A DNA stretch of 64,000 bases, taken from contig NC_091250.1 of NCBI RefSeq assembly GCF_042477335.2, positions 62,441,384 through 62,505,383 of the forward strand. Reading direction: 5' to 3'. Source of the stretch: Ovis canadensis (taxonomy: Eukaryota; Chordata; Mammalia; Artiodactyla; Bovidae). This document shows, in pieces, positions 11,601 through 21,825 of the stretch (position 1 is the first letter of the stretch; every line of letters starts with the position of its first letter). The translations under genes were made by a program, and so were the position numbers. Under the pieces are notes generated by a model. It was not told the origin of the DNA and searched no databases. It saw nothing but the letters and a program-made list of their open reading frames with translations.

Positions 11601-12039
11601 AGATACAGTTAACAACTACTTCCTATTCAGAAACACTATCTAGAAAACTAGATAGTGTTTAAACACATCAGACTCCTAAAGAATTTTTGTAAACATTTGC
11701 TACTTACCCCTCCAGCATGGAATCTTCCTTTCTCCATGTTGATATTCTTTGGGGATACACATATTCCACCTTCACTGATGGTCTAATTGGGACTGACCCC
11801 AGCCCTGGCTCCAGGAATGAACTATAATTGGCTGAAACCAATCAATGTATCCTATTCCTCTAGTCCATATGGGTTGGTCAGGGATGAGTTCATGATTCAG
11901 TTTAGGTCAATGATTCATGGTGATAAACACTGATATTAAGAAAAGAGAAAGAGTTCAAGAAAGCAGCCTAACTTTATACCTCAAGGAACTATAAAAAATG
12001 AGAACAAACTAAGTCCAAGTTAGTAGAAAAAAAAGACAA
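11601..12039. other. Unassigned sequence with a 12-bp inverted repeat
   Basis: AAACACTATCTAG at 11630 and CTAGATAGTGTTT at 11648 form a near-perfect hairpin. Otherwise no named element was recognised. Confidence 0.4.
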
Positions 12040-12277
12040 TAGGAAATATTAGTGAACGTCAGAGCTGTTTTTTCAAAAAGGTAAATAAAGTAGACAAAAC
12101 TTTAACTGGAGTTACCAAGAAGAAAAGAGGGAGGGCTCAATAAACAAAATTAGAAATGAAAGAGGAGACATTAAGAGTAACACCACAGAAATACAGAGGA
12201 TTATAAGAGATCACTGGGAATAATCACACATCAACAAACTGGACAGCTTAGAAGAAACGAATCCATTCCTAAAAGCA

Positions 12278-12513
12278 CGGGTGCATGCATGCTTAGTCAC
12301 TTAGTCGTGTCCAACTCTTTGCTACCCCATGGACTATAGCCTGCCAGGCTCATCCATCTATGAGATTATTCAGGCAAAAACACTGGAGTGGGTTGCCATT
12401 TCCTACTCCAGGAAGATCCAGGAGATCTTCCGGACCCAGGGATCAAACTCGTGTCTCTTGTATCTCCTGCATTGCCAGGAAAATTCTTTACTACTAAGCC
12501 ACCTGGGAAGCCC
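12278..12513 (-). mobile_element. Bov-tA SINE nested in L1
   Basis: The reverse complement is full length: GCATGCATGCTTAGTCAC at the left, CACTGGAGTGGGTTGCCATT in the middle and AGCCACCTGGGAAGCCC at the right. A longer-than-usual duplicated AGATCC/AGATCTTCC region near 12410-12435 suggests a small internal duplication. Confidence 0.9.
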
Positions 12514-12586
12514 TAAACAACCTACCAAAGTTGAATCTTGAATAAAGAGAATATCTGAACAGATTGATTACTAGTAAAAAATAGTC

Positions 12587-12629
12587 AATAAATAAATAAA
12601 TAAAATAAATAAATAAATAAATAAAATAG
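12587..12629. repeat. AAAT microsatellite
   Basis: About ten ATAA units with one interruption, flanked on both sides by ATAGTCAAT. It lies inside the L1 fragment and probably grew from an A-rich stretch. Confidence 0.9.
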
Positions 12630-12731
12630 TCAATAGTCAAAAAACTTCCAACAAGAGAAGTCCAGGAGCAGATGGCTTTATTAGTGAATTCTACCAACTA
12701 TTTAAAGAATTAATTCCAATCCTTCTCAGAC

Positions 12732-13600
12732 TCCTCCCGTATGGGCCAGTGAGAGAGATGACAATCACAGAACTTATGTAGAATATTAAAAGAGTTTCTC
12801 TGTCCTGGGATCACACCTGGTGTGGTGTGCGGATGAGAAACTTCAATCCTGGGGAGAGAGCCCAGAGCTGCAGGTGGCTTTGGTGTGGAATCTGGAGCTG
12901 AAACTGTCACCGCTGGAGAGACTGAAAGAGCCAGATCCTTGGGTGGCTTAGCCTCAGTGAAACCAGCCCTATCTCTGGATTTTTCCGTTGTGTAAAACAA
13001 TAAGCCACATCTAATTGAATTCTCTGTCACTTGCAACCACAAGAAATCTAAATGGCTTAAGGCTGCTAAAGCTACTCCTAGCCATGCCCAGCCAGCCTCT
13101 GAAGAAACTGCAGTCTTGCGGTGAATGTGTCTTTTTTCTTTGCATTTGTGACTTTCAACTCACCAGCATACTCCACTCTTCTTTTTTCACATGGAACCCC
13201 ATTGTTTCTTACTTTCCAAACTCTCACTCCAGACATCTTAGCTAACCCCATATCCTGGCTCCAGTAGAGAACCTGTGACCCGGGCATAAAATGGCCTTCC
13301 AGCTCGCAGGGCTATTTGATAGGATCACAGATGGGTGCGCTATTCTTGGATGGCCAGTGAAAATAAGATCCAGGACTTTTAGGTCTTATTAAAAAGGCAA
13401 TAGTTGGGTATGCCGAGGGAGAAGCCGACATGTGTGCCACCACATGGAGAGAATATTCCTGAAAATGAAGCAACAGAAAGAAAAGAAGAACAAGAGATAA
13501 AGCGATGGTAAGAGAAGGACCAAGTCCTAACATTCATTGTCTGAGGCCTGGTCCAACCATGCCTGAGGGCGTGTTCAGTAAGAACTTCTCAGTTTGATCT
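12732..13600. other. Probable ancient mammalian repeats, family not named
   Basis: 12732-13045 (minus) has a start like GGTTGCAAGTGACAGAGAAT. 13425-13540 (plus) has CCACCACATGGAGAG followed by CCTGAAAATGAAGC. Both resemble blocks of old interspersed repeats that I cannot name with confidence. ORFs of up to 110 codons show no domain. Confidence 0.4.
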
Positions 13601-13649
13601 GGGTTTTCTGTCACTCAAATTCAGAATATTGATTATATAGACCTGATTT

Positions 13650-14240
13650 TTTTCACACTAAAATATTTTTATTTATTATAATATTCTTCTTTTCCCCTAG
13701 TACAAAAGTAATACATGATTAATGCAGAAAATCTGGAAAAGAAAAGAAAAAGCAAAGAAAATAAAGCACTTTTCATACTACAACTCTCTAATGACTGCTG
13801 ACCCCTTCATGGATGCTCCTGTCTTTTTCATATGCATATTTATGGAATTGTACGATATAATTTCCAAATTATACAGGTACACTATAATTTCTTCAATTCT
13901 TCCTTTTCAACAACTGAAGTAATTTTCTTTCTTCCTTTCCTTCTTTCTTTTTCCTGTTATTTACTATTTACTAACGTAAACATCTATGTTAGTAAATCTT
14001 TGCACACATCCATGTCCATTTCCTTAGAAAAAATTGCATTGCCATATGCATAATAAATTTCTCATGAGGTTGCTCCCAAGTTTTTATTATATATAATGCT
14101 TAAATAGACACATTTATGCATTCTTTTGTACAGAATTAACTCCTAAAAGTGGAATTACCAGGTAGAGGGCATGCTTGGTGAAGATTTTGATCAAATCGCC
14201 CTGTGGAAGGTTACTTAGCCCTTTTCCTCTGTTGCTCCTC
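13650..14240 (-). mobile_element. Old L1M-type LINE remnant
   Basis: ACTCCTAAAAGTGGAATTACC and surrounding AT-rich blocks match the reverse complement of an old L1M 3' region. It is strongly diverged and also contains a CTTT-rich tract near 13925-13955. Confidence 0.5.
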
Positions 14241-14529
14241 TCCATGAGTGCACACACCGCATGTTACTACTACCTCATACTATCAAGATGAACCTATTCT
14301 TCATAGTTGGTTGGCTATTTGCATTGATATTTCCTTAACTTTTTATTCTATATTGGAGTATAGTTGATTAAAAATATTGTGTTAGTTTCAGGTATATAGC
14401 AAAGTGATTCAGTTAAACATATACCTGTATCTCTTGTTTTTCAAACTCTTTTTCCCATTTAGATTGTTACATGATATTGAGCAGAGTTCCCTGTGCTGTA
14501 CAGTAGGTCCTTGTTGGTAACCCATTTTA

Positions 14530-15900
14530 TTTTATTTATTTTTATTTATTTTTTTACTTTACAATACTGTATTGGTTTTTGCCATACATTGACATGAATC
14601 CGCCACAGGTGTACATGAGTTCCCAACCCTGAACCCCCCTCCCACGTCCCTCCCCATATCATCTCTCTGGGTCATCCCCGTGCACCAGCTCCAAGCATCC
14701 TGTATCCTGGGTCGAACATAGACTGGTGATTAGTTTCTTACATGATAGTATACATGTTTCAGTGCCATTTTCCCAAATTATCTCACCCTCTCCCTCTCAC
14801 ACAGAGTCCAAAAGTCTGTTCTTTACATCTGTGTCTCTTTTGCTGTCTCGAATACAGGGTTATCATTACCATCTTTCTAAATTCCATATATATGTGTTAG
14901 TATACTGTATTGGTGTTTTTGTTTCTGGCTTACTTCACTCTGTATAATAGGCTCCAGTTTCATCCACCTCATTAGAACTGATTCAAATGTATTCTTTTTA
15001 ATGGCTGAGTAATACTCCATTGTGTGTATGTATCACAGCTTTCTTATCCATTCGTCTGCTGATGGACATCTAGGTTGCTTCCATGTCCTGGCTATTATAA
15101 CCAGTGCTGCGATGAACATTGGGGTACATGTGTTTCTTTCAATTGTGGTTTCCTCGGTGTGTATGCCCAGCAGTGGGATTGCTGGGTCATAAGGCAGTTC
15201 TATTTCCAGTTTTTTAAGGAATCTCCACACTGTTCTCCATAGTGGCTGTACTAGTTTGCATTCCTACCAACAGTGTAAGAGGGTTCCCTTTTCTCCACAC
15301 CCTCTCCAGCATTTATTGCTTGCAGATTTTTGGATCGCAGCCATTCTGACTGGTGTGAAATGGTACCTCATTGTGGTCTTGATTTGCCTTTCTCTGATAA
15401 TGAGTGATGTTGAGTATCTTTTCATGTGTTTGTTAGCCATCCATATGTCTTCTTTGGAGAAATGTCTATTTAGTTCTTTGGCCCATTTTTTGATTGGGTC
15501 ATTTATTTTTCTGGAATTGAGCTGCATAAGTTGCTTGTATATTTTTGAGATTAGTTGTTTGTCAGTTGCTTCATTTGCTATTATTTTCTCCCATTCAGAA
15601 GGCTGTCTTTTCACCTTGCTTATAGTTTCCTTTGTTGTGCAGAAGCTTTTAATTTTAATTAGATCCCATTTGTTTATTTTTGCTTTTATTTCCAGTATTC
15701 TGGGAGGTGGATCATAGAGGATCCTGCTATGATTTATGTCAGAGAGGGTTTTGCCTATGTTCTCCTCTAGGAGTTTTATAGTTTCTGGTCTTCCATTTAG
15801 ATCTTTAATCCATTTTGAGTTTACTTTTGTGAATGGTGTTGGAAAGTGTTCTAGTTTCATTTTTTTACAAGTGGTTGACCAGTTTTCCCAGTACCACTCG
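14530..15900 (-). mobile_element. 5'-truncated L1 with 14-bp TSD
   Basis: A T-rich run at the left (the poly-A tail in reverse) is followed by the 3' UTR and the end of ORF2. The 14-bp duplication GGTAACCCATTTTA is at 14516-14529 and 15901-15914. The insertion is about 1.37 kb. The target was the 3' UTR of another L1 in the same orientation. Confidence 0.95.
15033..15860 (-). pseudogene. L1 ORF2 C-terminal remnant (retrotransposon ORF)
   Basis: This is the C-terminal end of the L1 ORF2 protein, downstream of the RT domain. Recognisable blocks are [38 protein letters not shown] and [14 protein letters not shown]. The frame from 15860 down to 15264 is open. It then meets a TAG where the family has Trp, continues in the same frame to 15033, and meets a TGA at a second expected Trp. 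The 5' end of the element is missing, so the endonuclease and RT domains are absent. It is not a host gene. Confidence 0.9.
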
Positions 15901-16349
15901 GGTAACCCATTTTAAATACAGCAGTGTGTACATGTCAATCCCAAACTCCTTAAGTATCCCTCCCAACCCCCTCTTTACTCTTCCCCTTTGGTAGCAATTA
16001 ATTCATTCTCTAAGTCTGTGAGTCTGTTACTGTTTTATAAATAAGTCCATGTATTGATTTTTCTTGACTTGCCTCTTTGCAACACAAAATTTGAAATTCT
16101 TTTACTTTTTTTTTCAGGAGGAACTGGATAGATAAGGGAATACGTCTTTATTCAGTTATTTTAGTTATTTTTCTGGAGGTGAAAACAAAACAAAAAACCC
16201 TCCAGGCTCTAATGGATGCATTTTGGTTGGAAATAGCCATTGCCCATGGCTTCAATTTTTTCTGACAATTTTCTGCATTACTGACCTGCCATGAGTTAAG
16301 TACAATGACTTGAGAAGCACTATTGTCTAGGCACACTACTTGTGTAAAA

Positions 16350-16580
16350 GGAACTTGGAGCCAGACTTTCTGGATTCAAATCCCAGCCCTATAACAGCAG
16401 TTGTGTGACACTGGAAACATTGCTCCAAATCTCTGTGCCTCATTTTCCATATCTTAAGAATGATAGTACCTACTTCTCAGGATTATTATAACATTAAGGT
16501 AAAGTGAGTAAAGTACTTGTAACAAAACCTCCTGATACAAGTTAAGCCCTCAATAAGTATTAACCATTAGTACTGAAATA
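16350..16580 (+). repeat. MIR SINE
   Basis: GGATTCAAATCCCAGCCC, AGTTGTGTGACACTGG, CTGTGCCTCATTTTCC and a CCTCAATAAGTATTA end give nearly the whole MIR in order. Confidence 0.8.
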
Positions 16581-16674
16581 TAATTATAGCTAAACTATAT
16601 TGAATGTTTACTGTGATACAAAAGAAAAAACATCCAACTTTATCTTCATCAACTTTCTGAATCAATTTCTTTTG

Positions 16675-16765
16675 TTATATTCATTTTATAAATGAACTAA
16701 GGTGCAGAGGGGTTAGCTAACTTAGCCAAAATCATCTTATTAACATGTGGAAGTGGGACTAAAAT
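16675..16765 (-). repeat. MIR SINE fragment
   Basis: ATTTTATAAATGAACTAAGG, then GGTTAGCTAACTTAGCC, is the reverse complement of the MIR core. Confidence 0.6.
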
Positions 16766-17009
16766 TCATCTACATTACCTCTGGGAGAATATAGAGGACA
16801 GGTGGTTCACATTTAATTTTTTTTAAATTTGAAAGCAGTACTTTTGTTATAAAAGTGTAATTTAATTCCCACTTGCAGGTAAAACTTCACATTCTATCTG
16901 CCTATCACTTAAATCTAGCATTAGAGCATTTTTACCCAGCAACCTAATACATATTTAATGATGCCAAGCATCACAAAAGGCAGGAAAATTTTAAACTGTT
17001 TCAACCTAA

Positions 17010-17109
17010 TATATATATAATAAATAACTATATATATATAAAGCTGTAATACATGTATATACATATACATAATACATATCAGTTCAGTTCAGTTATATAA
17101 TATATATCA
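17010..17109. repeat. TA-rich simple sequence
   Basis: Runs of TATA and TACATA contain a short CAGTTCAGTTCAGTT block (17081-17095), the BovB-terminal motif without a body. The BovB copy begins directly after it. Confidence 0.8.
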
Positions 17110-17168
17110 CTCACCTAGAGCCAGACATCCTAGAATGGAAAGTCAAGTGGGCCTTAGAAAGCATCACT

Positions 17169-18106
17169 ATGAACAAAGCTAGTGGAAGTGATGGAATTCC
17201 AGTTGAGCTATTTCAAATCCTGAAAGATGATGCTGTGAAAGTGCCGCACTCAATATGCCAGCAAATTTGGAAAACTCAGCAGTGGCCTCAGGACTGGAAA
17301 AGGTCAGTTTTCATACCAATCTCAAAGAAAGGCAATGCCAAAGAATGCTCAAACTACCTCACAATTGCACTCATCTCACATGCTAGTAAAGTAACGCTCA
17401 AAATTCTCCAAGCCAGGCTTCAGCAGTATGTGAACCGTGAACTTCTAGATGTTCCAGCTGGTTTTGGAAAAGGCAGGGGAAGCAGAGATCAAATTGCCAA
17501 CATCCGCTGGATCATGGAAAAAGCAAGAGAGTTCCAGAAAAACATCTATTTCTGCTTTATTGATGGTGCCAAAGCCTTTGAATGTGTGGATCACAATAAA
17601 CTGTGGAAAATTCTGAAAGAGATGGGAATACCAGACCACCTGACCGGCCTCTTGAGAAACCTGTATGCAGGACAGGAAGCAACAGTTAGAACTGGACATG
17701 GAACAACAGACTGGTTCCAAATAGGAGAAGGAATACATCAAGGCTGTATAGTGTCACCCTGCTTATTTAACTTATATGCAGAGTACATCATAAGAAACGC
17801 TGGGCTGGAAGAAGCACAAGCTGAAATCAAGATTGCTGGGAGAAATATCAATAACCTCAGATATGTAGATGACACCACCCTTATGGCAGAAAGTGAAGAG
17901 GAACTAAAAAGCCTCTTGATGAAAGTGAAAGAGGGGAGTGAAGAGGTTGGCTTAAAGCTCAGCATTCATAAAATGAAGATCATGGCATCCGGTCCCATCA
18001 CTTCATGGGAAGTAGATGGGGAAACAATGGAAACAGTGTCAGACTTTATTTTGGGGGGCTCCAAAATCACTGCAGATGGTGACTGCAGCCATGAAATTAA
18101 AAGATG
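17169..18106 (+). pseudogene. BovB reverse-transcriptase ORF fragment
   Basis: This is an open frame of about 310 codons through the RT domain of an RTE-clade retrotransposon. Visible blocks are NKASGSDGIPVELF at the start, FIDGAKAFECVDH (motif A, with its first Asp kept), HQGCIVSPCLFNLY (motif B region) and YVDDT (motif C, both Asp kept, with Ala-to-Val before them). The N-terminal endonuclease is missing. The C-terminal part after ADGDCSHEIKRC runs into the inserted segment and stops at 18194. A nearby in-frame break downstream (TGA in place of a Gly codon at MY-G) confirms decay. It is a dead retrotransposon copy, not a host gene. Confidence 0.9.
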
Positions 18107-18252
18107 CTTTCCCAAAGGTATATTTAAAAGCCACAAGAAGTCTGTTAAGAATTTAAAACATGGAAGGAGGGGAGAGGAAGGTGGGACAAATTGAAAGAGA
18201 AGTATTGACATATATACACTACCATGTGTAAAAGAGCTAGTGGGAATCTATG
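18107..18252 (-). other. Inverted copy of 19083-19229 inside BovB
   Basis: The core 18121-18233 aligns to the reverse complement of 19103-19215 with 6 mismatches in 113 bases (counted by eye). Weaker similarity extends on both sides. The source spans L1 3' UTR sequence and its junction with non-L1 sequence, so the match is not simply two L1 copies. The BovB flanks were joined with loss of about 7 bp. No target-site duplication or poly-A tail was seen. Confidence 0.85.
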
Positions 18253-18786
18253 GAAGGAAGGGAAAGCTATGACCAACCTGGACAGCATATTCAAAAGCAG
18301 AGACATTACTCTGCCAACAAAGGTCTGTCTAGTCAAGGCTATGGTTTTTCCAGTGGTCATGTACTGATGTGAGAGTTGGACTGCGAAGAAAGCTGAGCAC
18401 CGAAGAAATGATGCTTTTGAACTGTGGTGCTGGAGAAGACTCTTGAGAGTCCTTTGGACTGCAAGGAGATCCAACCAGTCCATCCTAAAGGAGATCAGCC
18501 CTGGGTGTTCATTGGAAGAACTGATGCTGAGGCTGAAACTTCAATATTTTGGCCACCTCATGCAAAGTGTTAACTCATTGGAAAAGACCCTGATGCTTGG
18601 AGGGATTCGGGGCAGGAGGAGAAGGGGACAACAGAGGATGAGATGGCTGGATGGCATCACCGACTCGATGCACATGAGTTTGGGTGGACTCCGGGAGTTG
18701 GTGATGGACAGGGAGGCCTGGCGTGCTGCGATTCATGGGGTTGCAAAGAGTCGGACATGACTGAGCGACTGAATTGAACTGAATTG

Positions 18787-18802
18787 AATATATATATATA
18801 TA
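18787..18802. repeat. TA repeat after the BovB end
   Basis: About eight TA units directly follow the BovB 3' terminus. Confidence 0.8.
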
Positions 18803-18885
18803 CCGATTGGTTAGAGTGAACATTTTGTAGAAAAACATATAAGAATGGAAAACACTATTAACCATGTTTTACATTCTTTTCTAAG

Positions 18886-19165
18886 TTCTTAAAAAAATTT
18901 AAACTTTTAAATATTGGCGTATAATTGCTTCACAATGTTGTGATGGTTTTTGCTGTACAACAAATTGAATCACCTATATGTATACACATATTGATCCTCC
19001 CTGTTGATCCTGCCTCCTGCGCCCCCATCCAGCCCTTCTAGATCATCACAGAGCACAAAGCTGAGCTCCCTGTGCATATAGCAGATTCCCACCAGCTGTC
19101 TATTTCACATATGGTAGTGTATATATGTCAATACTTCCCTTTCAATTTGTCCCACCTTCCTATCC
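18886..19165 (-). mobile_element. L1 3' UTR remnant
   Basis: GGCGTATAATTGCTTCACAA, ATCACAGAGCACAAAGCTGAG and ATGGTAGTGTATATATGTC match the minus-strand L1 3' UTR also seen at 11026. It breaks off near 19165 into unrelated sequence. The right end is the source of the inverted copy at 18107-18252. Confidence 0.85.
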
Positions 19166-19235
19166 TCTCCTTCCATGGTTTAAATTCTTAACAGACTTCT
19201 TGTGGCTTTTAAATACATCTCTGGGAATCATTGTT

Positions 19236-20714
19236 GTAATTGATGTCTGTGTGCATTTTGTCAGATTGGGTTCAGCTAGACATTCAAGTCCTTTAACCAC
19301 AAAGTCCAGGAAAGCTTGGCCTTATGACATTTCAGTTTATAACCGTGTTGGCAGTCAGAAAAGACGGCACTGCTTTTACTTAATAAAGATTAGTGCTCCA
19401 GTGTTGGGCAGATGTTTATATTGGTTCAGGGTGTGATTGGTGACGTAGATTGAGAGGAGAGAGCAGAATAGTTGAGAGTGAAGTGTTATTAGCAATAAAA
19501 GATAAGCTCTTCCAGAGAAATAATAATAGTTTTGAAATAGGAATGAACCTCCCAGTCAGTTTAACCCCCCACTGAGAGGTGGGGTCAGGCAAGTCTCTCT
19601 GCTAAACCGATTACATAATACTTTTTCCCCCTTAGGAAGTTTCACAACCTCTTTTATAAACTGTTAATGTGCTTATTCAGTCGTATCATGAGGAAAGGTA
19701 ACTAATTTTTAACTTTAACCAGGATGGTTTGACCTTTCCATGATCACTCTGGTGAACCAATGGGAGTTACTGTTCCATAACCTTTCTTTTACTCCTCATC
19801 ACAAATTCCATCATAATACATGATAAATACAAAAATTGAACATAGTTTATTTTCCCTTTTACTTGATTAAAATACTTAGCTTTAAATGTATTACTATTTA
19901 AATGATCTCTCATCTTATTCACTAAACCCATCATCTGAGTCAAAAACATTAGGCTGACACCCACCTATCCAGCCCTAAATCCAAGCAAATGTGTTTTGAG
20001 GAAGGGACCACTTCCCTGGGCTTTGAGATGGACAGAGGCCATCTGACAAATCCACATCTGAAGATTTGTAAAACAAAGAACTTTGCACCAGCTCCTCCAA
20101 GAACTAGTATGGCAGAAGCTTTGATGACTGTGAGTTTCAAGGGTAAGATGGAAACTTCCCAACACCATAAGTCCGAATACCTCAGCTCTGACTCGCATTC
20201 TGTGTGGTCCCAGGAGAGATATCAAGTCCTCTGAGCCTCGGTTTCCTCCTCTCTAAAATGAGCTCAGCAAAGGATCCATGGGCTATATGTGTAAACACAA
20301 AGGATACCCATTATTTTATTACTTCTGGGGGAGACATAATGTTCATCACCTGAGGAAATAAACTTCGGCCTCCAAGACTGTAGCTTCAACTGCCTTAAAT
20401 GGAAGGAACCTGACCTGTGAACGCTGGTTCAGTTTAAAGTAGACTCTTTCTGGTAGATTTTTGTTTTGTTTTGTTTTGTTTTTCAGAAATTCACAGTGGG
20501 ATTAGAGACAAAAAGAAAGTACTGAAACATCTTTGCCTGTTTCATACAATCTTGGAGTTGTTGCTTTTTTACTGAAAGATGATTTAATAGGAACCACATT
20601 GTCATTCCAAATTATCTCTAGATTAGCCTTTGCTTGGATGATAAAATACCAGATGAAATGACATTTTTAAAACTTCTATTATAAAGCATTGCTTCCCAAA
20701 TTCATGTATGCCCA
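19236..20714. other. Unassigned intergenic sequence
   Basis: About 1.5 kb without a recognised gene. A TTTTG simple repeat is at 20461-20481. The opposing 60- to 86-codon ORFs at 19949-20234 have no domain. Confidence 0.45.
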
Positions 20715-21215
20715 AGCATAATACACTGTGCTAAAGCAGTTAAGAGTCTGAGCTCTGGAGTCCTACCACCTTCAAATCCTGCTTTGGCCGCTTAATAGCT
20801 GTGTGACAAATTCTAAAGCTCTCTGTGCTTCAGTTTCCTTGTTGTTAAATACGAATAATAAAAGTATGTACCTCATAGGATGGGCTTCCCTTGTGGCTCA
20901 ACTGGCAAAGAATCCGCCTGCAATGCGGGAGACCCGGGTTCCATCTGTGGGTTGGGAAGATCCCCTGGAGAAGGAAAAGGTTACCCACTCCAGTATTCTG
21001 GTCTAGAGAATTCCACGGACTGTATATGCCATGGGGACACAAAGAGTCAGATACAACTGAAAGACTGTCACATCATAGGATTGTAGGGAGAGTTTGCTAA
21101 ATTAACAAATGTAAAATACTTAGAATATTGTAAGTGCTGTATTTAGTGTTAGCCCTTAGAACCGTGTTTGGCAATTAGCAGGCACTGAGTAAATGTTAGC
21201 TTCTATATTATTGTT
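20715..21215 (+). repeat. MIR SINE split by a Bov-tA
   Basis: The left part has GTTAAGAGTCTGAGCTCTGG, AATAGCTGTGTGAC and CTGTGCTTCAGTTTCC. The right part, after 21072, has TGTAAAATACTTAGAA and GGCACTGAGTAAATGTTAGC. Together they give an almost complete MIR. Confidence 0.85.
20882..21072 (+). mobile_element. Bov-tA SINE in MIR, 9-bp TSD
   Basis: GGGCTTCCCTTGTGGCTCAAC through GACCCGGGTTCCATCTG to the terminal GACTGTCAC. The duplicated MIR target TCATAGGAT flanks it (20873-20881 and 21073-21081). Confidence 0.95.
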
Positions 21216-21649
21216 TTAAATGATAGAGACTGTGATGCAGGAGAGAGGGAAGAGCTCAGGAAGGGAGATTAGAACAAATCCACTTAGTTAATACACTTTA
21301 GCCATTGTATGTACAATGTTTATCAAATTAATTACCTTTCTTGAGAGCAACGTTTGCCTGGGCATCCAGAGATGCCCAGAATTCAAGATTAGAAGCAAAC
21401 ATGAAGCTCTAATAACAGGTAATTAGAAGGAGCTCACTTAAAAAAAAAAAGTTTGCTTTTTAATGGAGCTTTAAATGAGCTCATGGGAAGTTTATTATAA
21501 AATGCTTGCCTGCACCAAATGCCTTAGTGGGAAAACCTTACTGCAATTCAGTTGTTTAAATAATACACAGGCCATGTTGTTTCTGAGAGACTTTGTTCCT
21601 GCTATGGGAGTCAAAGATTTCTTTGACTGTCCCAAGGTATTCCAAAATG
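21216..21649. other. Unassigned; A/T-rich block with TAATTA-type motifs
   Basis: Non-repeat sequence with AAATTAATTACC near 21327 and ACAGGTAATTAGAAGG near 21414. No gene was seen. It is a possible conserved non-coding element, on composition only. Confidence 0.35.
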
Positions 21650-21825
21650 ATCACAAAATCACATTTCAGAGCTATAATAGGAGGGGATTTAGAAACCATC
21701 TCCTCCTAAGCTCTCTTTTTATAGCTGAAGAAACAAATCCAACAGGGTTAAAGGATTTGCCTGAGGCAGCTCAGCAACCTCCAACCTCGAAGCTAAAGTC
21801 AATCCCCACTTTCTTTAATTCTTAG
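21650..21825 (-). repeat. MIR-like remnant
   Basis: AGAAACCATCTCCTCCTAAG, TATAGCTGAAGAAAC and GGTTAAAGGATTTGCCTGAGG resemble the reverse MIR or MIR3 layout. It is diverged. Confidence 0.5.

Larger units (their letters stand above)
12040..12731 (+). mobile_element. L1 ORF2 internal fragment, split by a Bov-tA
   Basis: On the plus strand, blocks such as CACCACAGAAATACAGAGG and GGACAGCTTAGAAGAAACG are L1 ORF2 sequence. After the SINE, CCAGGAGCAGATGGCTTTA and GAATTCTACCAACTATTTAAAG continue the same ORF. It is decayed, with no open frame left. Confidence 0.8.
14336..16090 (-). mobile_element. L1 3' UTR interrupted by a younger L1
   Basis: The left part (14336-14529) has TTGGAGTATAGTTGATT and CCCTGTGCTGTACAGTAGG. 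The right part (15901-16090) has GTGTACATGTCAATCCC and GTCTGTGAGTCTGTTACTG. They are consecutive pieces of one minus-strand L1 3' UTR. The copy at 14530-15900 sits between them. Confidence 0.85.
17110..18786 (+). mobile_element. BovB (RTE) LINE, plus strand, with internal insertion
   Basis: It begins at CTAGAGCCAGACATCC inside the RT ORF and ends with GACTGAATTGAACTGAATTG, the BovB 3' terminus. The body is continuous except for 18107-18252, where about 145 bp of foreign sequence replaces about 7 bp. Intact minus-strand copies in this window (for example near 49120) show what should be there. Confidence 0.95.

Noticed and set aside
17169..18194. 341-codon ORF as a host gene
   Set aside because: It is a BovB reverse transcriptase, it lacks the endonuclease, and its tail reads into the inserted inverted segment.
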